Positions 11,561 through 18,842 of a DNA stretch of 64,000 nucleotides are shown piece by piece (position 1 is the stretch's first letter; every line of letters begins with the position of its first letter). The DNA lies in the NCBI GenBank assembly GCA_026225555.1, contig JAMFSY010000114.1:110451-174450 (forward strand), given 5' to 3'. Position numbers and translations under genes: made by a program. The notes under the pieces were generated by a model. That model was given only the letters and a program-made list of their open reading frames with translations. It searched no databases and was not told the DNA's origin. The stretch comes from Methylacidiphilales bacterium. GTDB taxonomy: Bacteria > Verrucomicrobiota > Verrucomicrobiia > Methylacidiphilales > UBA1321.

Positions 11561-12597
11561 GTTCCCTCGGAGATTTTTGATTCGATGGAAAAAAGAGCCG
11601 AGCAGCGGGCCGCCAATTTCTGGACCAATTCCAGACCGAGGCCGAGGCCCTGTTGCTCGTATTTCTTCCGATCAAATTGTTGAAACGCACCGATCCGTTC
11701 GATCTGATCGCTGGACATGCCTCGCCCGTAATCGGTCATGCTGAATACTCCATTGGAGGAAAGATGAACTTTGATTGGCGTCCCTGCTTTCGAGTAATTG
11801 CAGGCGTTGTCCATTAGTTCCTCCGCGATCAATGCCAGATCCACCGGACAGGCGAGAGGGGAGGAATCCTCCAGTCGAATCACGACGTCCTCATCCCGTT
11901 TTGTCCGATGGAGCGAAGCCTTGATGCCGGCGAGGATACTCTTGTTCGCGGTCTTCGCGGGAAGAGGGTTGATGACCGGGGTGATCTTCCGCGCGGCTGT
12001 GCTCTGAAGATCGAGGATCATGAGATAATTTCGCAGGGTACGATGAAGCCGAAGCCCGGTTTGGTGAATATCTCCCGCCAAGCTCACAATCTCCTCGATA
12101 AGAAGAGTTTTTCCTTCCCCCATCAGGATTTCGGAGAGACCGATGATTCCACTGATGGGAGTGAAAAATTCATGGGGGAGGTTGGAGGGAAGACATTCCC
12201 GAAGCATAAACATCGAATTGTCTTCCATGCGGACGCGGTTCAATCGGGCCTCAACACAATGGAGGAGCGTCTCCTGACTGAACGGCTTGAGCAGAAAATC
12301 ATCGGCTCCGGACTCCATGCCTTTGCGGGGGGTCAGAACTTCGGCGGCGCCGGTCATCAGCACCACCTGCCGGCAACTTAAATCCGGATCATGCCGAACG
12401 CGGTCGAGGACGAGCCGGCCGTCCCCGCCGGGCATGCAAACATCGGTCAGGATCAAGTCCGGCAACTGCTGCCGGGCCAATTCGTAGCCTGCCTGGCCGG
12501 AGGCTGCCTCGAGGACGCGGTAGCCGTGCTCACGCAAGGAACTGGCGAAGATGGAGCGGACCCCCTCGTCGTCGTCGATGAAAAGAATCGTTTTCAT
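11497..12597 (-). CDS. REC-histidine kinase (REC, HisKA-like, HATPase)
   Basis: FIDDDEGVRS..LTDVCMPGGDG..KPF, NLPHEFFTPISGIIGLSE, GLGLGLELVQKLAAR. Confidence 0.85.
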   Translation of the reverse strand: MKTILFIDDDEGVRSIFASSLREHGYRVLEAASGQAGYELARQQLPDLILTDVCMPGGDGRLVLDRVRHDPDLSCRQVVLMTGAAEVLTPRKGMESGADDFLLKPFSQETLLHCVEARLNRVRMEDNSMFMLRECLPSNLPHEFFTPISGIIGLSEILMGEGKTLLIEEIVSLAGDIHQTGLRLHRTLRNYLMILDLQSTAARKITPVINPLPAKTANKSILAGIKASLHRTKRDEDVVIRLEDSSPLACPVDLALIAEELMDNACNYSKAGTPIKVHLSSNGVFSMTDYGRGMSSDQIERIGAFQQFDRKKYEQQGLGLGLELVQKLAARCSALFSIESKISEGTCVEVAFAIPAQESSPCTSRP

Positions 12598-13217
12598 GGC
12601 ACATCGGAAACGGACAAGGCGGTGGACAAGATGCGAACGGGAGCATCGTCGCCGGCCATGGCCGGCGCTGGCCGAAGATCAAGCTCGGCATTGGGATGTG
12701 GGGGAAGGGGGAGGGGCAAACCGGTGATGATGGCATGGGCCACGGGGGGCGCCGGAAGGACAGGAGCCGCCACGGCAGGAGGCGCCGATACGGGCGCCGG
12801 GGGAATAACGGCAGGCTTGATCAGTTGAACCGCGCTTGGAATCTTTTGCGGCGGAAGGGGATGGTCGACTTCCTTTTTCTGGGCGTCGTGCAGGGCCGTT
12901 TGCAGGACGGAAATCTGCTGTCGGATATCGGCCAGGGACGCACTTTGATCGTGGTTGTCTCTGCCGAGGGGAGCCAGGGAGGCCTGAAGCGTTTCGATTT
13001 TCGTGTTCAAATCAGCCAGAGTACTGCGGGTGGAAGTCAAAAATTCTTCCTGTGAAGTCTGGTGTTCCTGAAGAGCTAGAGAATTCTGGCTGATTTCCTT
13101 TTCGAGTCCGGCAAATTGCGCCTGAACGGTGAAGTGATAGGAGATGCCGGCCCCGGCCAAGGCGCAGGCAATCAGGATAAGCGCCCCAGTGCTGGAAGAT
13201 TTTCGGGAAGAGGTCAT
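12594..13217 (-). CDS. Hypothetical single-TM protein with coiled coil and Pro/Ala-rich C-terminus
   Basis: MTSSRKSSSTGALILIACALAGAGISYHFTVQAQFAGLEKEISQ..., start chosen at ATG overlapping upstream stop. Confidence 0.6.
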   Translation of the reverse strand: MTSSRKSSSTGALILIACALAGAGISYHFTVQAQFAGLEKEISQNSLALQEHQTSQEEFLTSTRSTLADLNTKIETLQASLAPLGRDNHDQSASLADIRQQISVLQTALHDAQKKEVDHPLPPQKIPSAVQLIKPAVIPPAPVSAPPAVAAPVLPAPPVAHAIITGLPLPLPPHPNAELDLRPAPAMAGDDAPVRILSTALSVSDVP

Positions 13218-13615
13218 AAGAATGAGTTGCGTGACGGCTGGTTTCGGAAATAGAGATTGAAGCATTCCAACGAATACTGCTGTTGGTCGTGCAGCACGTT
13301 CATCTGCGCGCTGATGATTTGCAGTTGGACCTCCACCTTTTTCCGGGATTGATATTCCAGGTCCGCGATCTGGGACCGGAGCATCAACAGGTCGTTGGAT
13401 TCCTTTTCGATCGGACCCGGGGTCCAATCGAACTTCTTGAGATCTTCAGCCAGGGCTACCTTCTTAACCTTGAGCCCGGGCAAATCCTCCCACTTGCGAT
13501 TTGAGATCGCGGAGAGTTCCCACATGAGCAACTCGGTAACGTTGCGTAAGAGAAGAGTCCTTTCGCGGATATCTTCGTCGTGGGTGCGGAACATGCCCAT
13601 GCTATCGGTGTCCAC
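13214..13615 (-). CDS. Small helical protein, possibly FlgN-like export chaperone
   Basis: 133 aa, helical, divergent from fliC; similarity to FlgN is by general character only. Confidence 0.45.
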   Translation of the reverse strand: MDTDSMGMFRTHDEDIRERTLLLRNVTELLMWELSAISNRKWEDLPGLKVKKVALAEDLKKFDWTPGPIEKESNDLLMLRSQIADLEYQSRKKVEVQLQIISAQMNVLHDQQQYSLECFNLYFRNQPSRNSFL

Positions 13616-13628
13616 GCCGGAAAACTTA
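13602..13628 (-). promoter_or_regulatory. Candidate sigma28 promoter (TAAGTTTT-N11-ACCGATAG)
   Basis: rc of aaaactta (13621-13628), 11-nt spacer, rc of ctatcggt (13602-13609). Confidence 0.5.
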
Positions 13629-13694
13629 GATTCCGATGGCCTCTATATATGGGGCCGGAAATGGAGCCCTGCCGCCGCCCCTGGTAATCGCGGC

Positions 13695-13721
13695 TCAGGT
13701 TTTTCCCGGGTGTACCGATGA
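13695..13721 (+). promoter_or_regulatory. Candidate sigma28 promoter for flagellin (TCAGGTTT-N11-ACCGATGA)
   Basis: tcaggttt ttcccgggtgt accgatga, consensus TAAAGTTT-N11-GCCGATAA. Confidence 0.6.
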
Positions 13722-13750
13722 AGCCTTTAGACCGGCATGATGTCGGTCCC

Positions 13751-13767
13751 AGGACGGATGGAGTCCT
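13751..13767 (+). promoter_or_regulatory. Candidate CsrA-binding hairpin in flagellin 5' leader
   Basis: AGGAC-GGATGGA-GTCCT: 5-bp stem, GGA/AUGGA motifs in the loop. Confidence 0.5.
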
Positions 13768-13839
13768 GCACAAAAACCCATCGTCCGGTAACCCCGGAAA
13801 GTTGCATGATGCGACTTCGATATAGGAAAGGAAATCCAT

Positions 13840-14649
13840 ATGTCAGTTATTGGCTATAATAGTGCGGCAGTTAATGCGGCGTTTTACCTGAATCAGAACA
13901 CGATGAATTTGAATTCATCGATCCAGCGGCTCGCCTCGGGCAGCCGCCTGGCGAACCCGACAGATGATGCGGCCGGAGTGGCCGTAAGTGGTAATTTGGA
14001 TGCTCGCGTCGGACGGCTGACCGCGGCTTCCCAAGGTGCGCAGAACGTCGTCTCGTTTGCCCAAACGACCGACGGCTTCCTGAGCACCATTCAGCAGCAG
14101 TTGACTCGCATGAGTGAGCTGGCCCAGAGCGCAACCAACGGCGCCTTTGGATCATCCGATCGTGCGAATTACGCTACTGAATTTAACACGCTCAAGACGC
14201 AGATCGACAACATCGCCACGAACGCGAGCTTCAACGGTAGCAGCTTGTTTACCGCCGGCAGCGTGAGTGTTGCGATTGACTCGGCTGGCAATACCGATTC
14301 GTTTACGACCTCCACCGTGGGGAATACGACGAGTCTCGGCATTGACAGCACCACCATCGATACCACGACAGCGGCCGATGCAGCCATCGCCGCGCTGAGC
14401 ACGGCGATTACTTCGCTGACCAGCCGTCGCGCTTCGGTGAATGCGGACATCTCCAAGTTCAACTTCTACGTTCAGAACATCGCGACCGAATCGACGAACG
14501 TGCAAGCCGCGAACTCCCGCATCAAGGACGTTGATGTGGCGACGGAAAGCACCAACATGGCGAAGAACAACATTCTCCTCCAGGCCAGCACCTCCATGCT
14601 TGCCCAGGCGAATTCTTCCCAGCAGGCCATGCTGACGCTCCTCAAATAA
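13840..14649 (+). CDS. fliC: Flagellin (short, 269 aa)
   Basis: N-terminal LNQNTMNLNSSIQRLASGSRLANPTDDAAGVAVSGNL and C-terminal ATESTNMAKNNILLQASTSMLAQANSSQQAMLTLLK flagellin D0/D1 signatures. Confidence 0.95.
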   Translation: MSVIGYNSAAVNAAFYLNQNTMNLNSSIQRLASGSRLANPTDDAAGVAVSGNLDARVGRLTAASQGAQNVVSFAQTTDGFLSTIQQQLTRMSELAQSATNGAFGSSDRANYATEFNTLKTQIDNIATNASFNGSSLFTAGSVSVAIDSAGNTDSFTTSTVGNTTSLGIDSTTIDTTTAADAAIAALSTAITSLTSRRASVNADISKFNFYVQNIATESTNVQAANSRIKDVDVATESTNMAKNNILLQASTSMLAQANSSQQAMLTLLK

Positions 14650-14674
14650 GCGCCAGTTTAGTCTGATAGAGTCC

Positions 14675-14710
14675 AACGGGCCTCCGAAAGGGGGCCCGTT
14701 TTGCTTTTAG
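14675..14710 (+). terminator. Rho-independent terminator of fliC
   Basis: aacgggcctcc-gaaa-gggggcccgtt stem (one G-T) followed by ttttgctttt. Confidence 0.85.
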
Positions 14711-14793
14711 CGACAAGACCTCCCGACGATGGAATGGTTCACTGAACTTTTAATCTCGTCGGGTAAATTTCCCACCGCCGGCGACGTGCAGAA

Positions 14794-14892
14794 GGTAGCC
14801 GTCGCACGCCGTGCGACGGAGGGGAGAAGAAAAACTTCGACGTTCCCCGTCTCGTTCGAAAAGACACCACCGCACGGCGTGCGGCGGCTACC
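14794..14892. repeat. REPIN-like inverted pair of palindromic elements
   Basis: ggtagccgtcgcacgccgtgcgacgg (14794-14819) and its 23/26 reverse complement ccaccgcacggcgtgcggcggctacc (14867-14892); each half is itself a hairpin. Confidence 0.75.
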
Positions 14893-15005
14893 ACTCCAGG
14901 CGATATCGCTCGAGCCGAAGCGAGTTTCGAGGAATTAGACCCAAGACATTAAACAGAAAGTACGGCGCTAAGAAAATCTGGAAGCGCTTTCGCGCAAACC
15001 AAAAT

Positions 15006-16352
15006 TTAGACGCTCGCGGAAGGCGCGGAAACCAGCGAAGCGATGCGGTGGTCCCAAAGATGTTCCCGAATGGAACGGGAACGGGCCCGTTCTCCGCAGG
15101 CCAGGGCGCTATCGGGATCGTTCAGGCATTTGTCAGCCGCGGACTCGAGCCCGGCCAGGGAATCGACCATCATGATCTCTCCCTCATCATAGCAGGACCG
15201 GACATCGGGGCTGTCGAGATTGATGGAGAGCCGCCCGCTGGCCGCGATCTCGAAAAGCTTTTCGTTGGCCGTAGCGTCGCGGATGGAATTGGGCGCGTTG
15301 AGATGAGCGGCATACTTGCGGTAGTAGCCAGGCAAAGCGCCAAAGGTGATATAAGGCTTGGCCTCGATACCATAAGGCTTCCATTCATCGGGAGCACTGT
15401 AGACATCGATCCAGCCCCGTTTCCAGAGACGGTGGACGAAGGCGGGCCGATCGTAGCGATTGACCAGTTTGATCAGGAAGGCGAGGTCGAGAACGATGCC
15501 CTTTTCGTTTACAAATTCGAAAGCCCGCGGGTAATGAGTCCCGGCCAGTTGGAGAATCTGTAAAGCGGGTCGATAAGGAAATTGGCGGCGCGCCTCCAAC
15601 GCCACAGCGAGGAGATTACGCACGCTCGGCTCCTCGGCGAACCATGCGACGGAGCGGGTGTCGGGATGCTGCAAAATCGCGTCGCGGCAGAAGGAGCGCA
15701 ATTCCTCCAGCTCCGCTCCGGCGTCCATAAGCTTGACCGCCCCTTCGTGAGGCGTGCCGCGAAAGCCGGGATTGCCGATGAAAGCCAGTTGTTCGGTATG
15801 CTCGCAGGGAGATTGATTTTGTGCCAAATGCCGGGGCGCGGCCAAGCGGGTCAACCGTTGATTGGTGACGCCGAGGAGGCCGGCCTCAAGAGCCTGGCTG
15901 TTGCCGTAGAAGTGATGGGTGACCTTGGGATGTTTGACGTGGCGTTGAAAAACATCACCCGACGCCGGGAAGCAGGGATTCCAGGGCGAGGTGCACCAAC
16001 TGCGAAAATCGTCGAACCAAAAGGAATGAATGGAGCGGATCGCGGCATCATCGATAAAGAGGCCCGGCGTCACATACCAGTTCAGGTCGAGGCTGATGAC
16101 GGTATCGATGCCGGCATGCTCGATCAGTTCACGCAGCCCATCGCAAATGGCTTCCTGCGCGAGCGGGGCCTTCGCTTCCATTTCCCCGGAGTAGACGAAG
16201 GTGAGCAGACGCGCTTCAGCATGATCGCGAACATAGGCGGGAATCTGACGGCGTTCGAGCGCAGCGGCGAGGTAGTCGGAGGTTTTGGCGAAGGGAGTGA
16301 GCAGATCATTGCTCAGAATAAGGACGCCTTTGGGCGTGGAGGGCGTCGTCAT
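15006..16352 (-). CDS. CgeB-like glycosyltransferase-type protein (paralog A)
   Basis: VLILSNDLL..TVISLDLNW..SIHSFWFDDFRS..KLFEIAASGRLSINLDSPDVRSCYDEGEIMMVDS; start at ATG overlapping upstream stop. Confidence 0.6.
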   Translation of the reverse strand: MTTPSTPKGVLILSNDLLTPFAKTSDYLAAALERRQIPAYVRDHAEARLLTFVYSGEMEAKAPLAQEAICDGLRELIEHAGIDTVISLDLNWYVTPGLFIDDAAIRSIHSFWFDDFRSWCTSPWNPCFPASGDVFQRHVKHPKVTHHFYGNSQALEAGLLGVTNQRLTRLAAPRHLAQNQSPCEHTEQLAFIGNPGFRGTPHEGAVKLMDAGAELEELRSFCRDAILQHPDTRSVAWFAEEPSVRNLLAVALEARRQFPYRPALQILQLAGTHYPRAFEFVNEKGIVLDLAFLIKLVNRYDRPAFVHRLWKRGWIDVYSAPDEWKPYGIEAKPYITFGALPGYYRKYAAHLNAPNSIRDATANEKLFEIAASGRLSINLDSPDVRSCYDEGEIMMVDSLAGLESAADKCLNDPDSALACGERARSRSIREHLWDHRIASLVSAPSASV

Positions 16353-17668
16353 GAGAAGATTTTCTCGAGGCGGTTTTCCCAGAGGTGTTCGCGGGCGGTG
16401 CGCTGGCGCGCGAGTTCTCCGCGGGCGAATGCCTCGGTGGGATTGTCGAGCACCCTGGCGGCGGCTGCTTCCAGGGCTTCGTCGGAGTCGGCGAGGACGA
16501 TCTCCTCTTTTCCGTAGCAGGCCCGCACATCCGGGCTGTCGAGATTGAGTGAGAGCCGGGCGCACGCGGCGATTTCAAAGAGTTTCTCATTGGCAGTGGC
16601 GTCACGGGCGCAGTTGGCGGCGTTGAGATGGGCCGGATAGTGCCGATAGATCGAGGGCAATTTGACAAAGGGGACGGTGGGCCGGGCCTTGATTCCATAG
16701 GGCGCCCATTGCTCCGGTGTTCCATAGACATCCAGCCAGCCCCGCCGCCAGAGACGATGGGCGAGACCGGGACGGTCGTACCGGTTGACGAGTTTGACCA
16801 GCAATGCGGCATCTAGCATTAACCCGTTGCGGTTAAGAAAATCGAAGGCGTTAGGGTAGGCCTGGCCGGTTTGCACCAAAAGTGAAATGGCGGCCTCATG
16901 GGGACGAGCGAGGCGCTGTTCCGTGGCGGCGGCAAGTAGATCGGTCACCCCGGGTGACTGCCGAATCCAGAGCGCAGTTGACTCGGTTTGGGCGAGGCCA
17001 TCTAAAACCTCCTGCCGGGCCAGACCGCGGAGCGTGGCCAGATCCTCTCCCCGCTCCATGGCGGCCAGGGCCACGCGTCCGGGCGGCGAGGCGAGACCGG
17101 GATTGCCGATGAAGGCGATCCGGTTGACTTGGACGCAAGGCTGGTTGGCGCGGAGATATTCGGCGGGCGCGGCGAGAGCGGAGGCGCGGATATTTTTTAC
17201 GCCAAGAAGGCGAAGCTCCTCGGCCTGGCCCTGGCCGTAGCAATGGTGCACGACCTTGGGGCCGTTGATCAGTTCCTGCACTGTGCGCGGCGCGAGCGGG
17301 AACATGGGGGAGGTCTGGAGATGGGAGCGAAGGTCGTCGAACCAGAAGGAATGGATGCTCTTGATCTTGTTGCTCTCGACAAAAAGACGCGAGGTGAAGA
17401 GCCAGTTGAGGTCGAGACTGATGACCGTATCGACGCCGTAATCGAAGAGGAGCTTGCTCCATTTAGCCACGATGGCCGTTTCGCAGGCTTCCCGGCGCAG
17501 GGCGCTTTCCTGTTCCATCTGGCTCGCGGTCCAGCGGACCAGACGGGTATCGCGGCCGATCGCGCCATAGCCGAGCCTCCCCAGAGCCAGGGCCAGTTGG
17601 CGCGAGGTTTTCGATGCGGCGAGACTGAGATCGTTGCTCAGGACAAGGACAAGAGATCGTGCGGGCAT
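16349..17668 (-). CDS. CgeB-like glycosyltransferase-type protein (paralog B)
   Basis: VLVLSNDLS..TVISLDLNW..SIHSFWFDDLRS..KLFEIAACARLSLNLDSPDVRACYGKEEIVLADS; clear paralog of adjacent gene. Confidence 0.6.
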   Translation of the reverse strand: MPARSLVLVLSNDLSLAASKTSRQLALALGRLGYGAIGRDTRLVRWTASQMEQESALRREACETAIVAKWSKLLFDYGVDTVISLDLNWLFTSRLFVESNKIKSIHSFWFDDLRSHLQTSPMFPLAPRTVQELINGPKVVHHCYGQGQAEELRLLGVKNIRASALAAPAEYLRANQPCVQVNRIAFIGNPGLASPPGRVALAAMERGEDLATLRGLARQEVLDGLAQTESTALWIRQSPGVTDLLAAATEQRLARPHEAAISLLVQTGQAYPNAFDFLNRNGLMLDAALLVKLVNRYDRPGLAHRLWRRGWLDVYGTPEQWAPYGIKARPTVPFVKLPSIYRHYPAHLNAANCARDATANEKLFEIAACARLSLNLDSPDVRACYGKEEIVLADSDEALEAAAARVLDNPTEAFARGELARQRTAREHLWENRLEKIFS

Positions 17669-17724
17669 CCTGAAAGAGGGGATCTGGCGGGTTCGAAACA
17701 GGTGGCTGAAGAAGAAGAGTCTAT

Positions 17725-17751
17725 TTCAGCTATCGGCGCAAAAACCGATAA
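17725..17751 (+). promoter_or_regulatory. Candidate sigma28 promoter toward GT4 gene (TTCAGCTA-N11-ACCGATAA)
   Basis: Strong -10 (7/8), weak -35 (4/8), 14 nt between -10 and ATG. Confidence 0.4.
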
Positions 17752-17756
17752 CCTAA
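17730..17756 (-). promoter_or_regulatory. Candidate sigma28 promoter toward glycosyltransferase pair (TTAGGTTA-N11-GCCGATAG)
   Basis: Read on minus strand between divergent genes. Confidence 0.5.
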
Positions 17757-17765
17757 GGAAATGCC

Positions 17766-18842
17766 ATGAAGATACGCTTCTATGTCCATTCGTCCCACGG
17801 CGACGCCATCCTCGATCCCGAGTATTGCGAGAACCATCCCTTGGGCGGAAGCGAGACGGCTGCGGTCCGGTTGGCGGGCAGTTTGAAAAAGCTGGGGATG
17901 GATGCCCAGGTGATCACGGACTTCAACCAACTGGCCACCTTGCGGTGCGATGTCTTTGTGGCGCTCCGGACCTGGGAGGTGTTTGCCCCCGGGGTGCGAC
18001 CGGGCCGCTTAAATTATCTTTGGTGCCAGGATGATGTGGACCAGCAATTGGTGGTTCCCTTAAAGGATCCGGAAATAGCGCGAAGGGTTTACGACGCCTG
18101 CGATGGCGTGATCATGATTTCCCATTATCAGGCGAATCGTTGGCTTGCGAATCTTCATGTTCCGCCCGAAAAGATTTTTATGAGCTCGAACGGCATTGAT
18201 TTGGAGCGATTCCCGTATCGGGCTTCGCGGACCACCGGCCGTCCGGCCCATGCCTACTATGCCTCGACTCCCTTTCGCGGATTAAAGCCATTGCTCGATC
18301 TGTGGCCCGAGGTGTATGGCGCCTTGGGTGATCGAGCCCGACTGACCATTTGCAGTTCCTTGAAAGTTTATGGCACATCGGACGAAGCGGCCTATGAGCC
18401 TCTCTACGAGCAGGCGCGGCAAACGAAGGGAGTTGTCTATTTGGGATCCGTCGGGCAAAGGCAACTTCGCGAGGTTGCCGTCTCCAACCGGGCACTGGCC
18501 TATCCCTGCACATTCCCGGAAACGGGATGCATCGCGGCGATGGAAGCCATGGCGGCGGGCTGCGCGGTGGTCAGCACAGCGTTGGGAGTTTTACCTGAAA
18601 CAGCCTGGCGCAATCCGCTGGTAGCCCCGACCGATGGCTGGGCCGATTTGTGGTTGGAGGAATTGATCCGGGTCCTGGTCGATGATGAATATTACCGGGA
18701 ACTGGCCGAAGCCAATTTGCACCTGGCTAAGTTGATGGGTTGGGACTCGGTGGCCCGTCGCTGGCTGATGCGCTTCCGCTCCGACGGGATCAAGCGGACG
18801 GCTAATCACGCAATGTCATCATTGGAACGGATCGGGGCTTGA
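17766..18842 (+). CDS. Glycosyltransferase, GT4/GT1-like (GT-B fold)
   Basis: PLGGSETAAVRLAGSLKKLG, VYLGSVGQRQLREVAVSNRALAYPCTFPETGCIAAMEAMAAGCAVVSTALGVLPE. Confidence 0.85.
   Translation: MKIRFYVHSSHGDAILDPEYCENHPLGGSETAAVRLAGSLKKLGMDAQVITDFNQLATLRCDVFVALRTWEVFAPGVRPGRLNYLWCQDDVDQQLVVPLKDPEIARRVYDACDGVIMISHYQANRWLANLHVPPEKIFMSSNGIDLERFPYRASRTTGRPAHAYYASTPFRGLKPLLDLWPEVYGALGDRARLTICSSLKVYGTSDEAAYEPLYEQARQTKGVVYLGSVGQRQLREVAVSNRALAYPCTFPETGCIAAMEAMAAGCAVVSTALGVLPETAWRNPLVAPTDGWADLWLEELIRVLVDDEYYRELAEANLHLAKLMGWDSVARRWLMRFRSDGIKRTANHAMSSLERIGA

Noticed and set aside
12650-12667. 18-bp perfect palindrome CGCCGGCCATGGCCGGCG
   Set aside because: Lies inside the coding sequence of orf12594 and is explained by Ala/Met/Gly codons
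13797-13823. Second sigma28-like site GAAAGTTG-N11-TTCGATAT just upstream of fliC
   Set aside because: TSS would fall on the Shine-Dalgarno; the upstream site at 13695-13721 fits better
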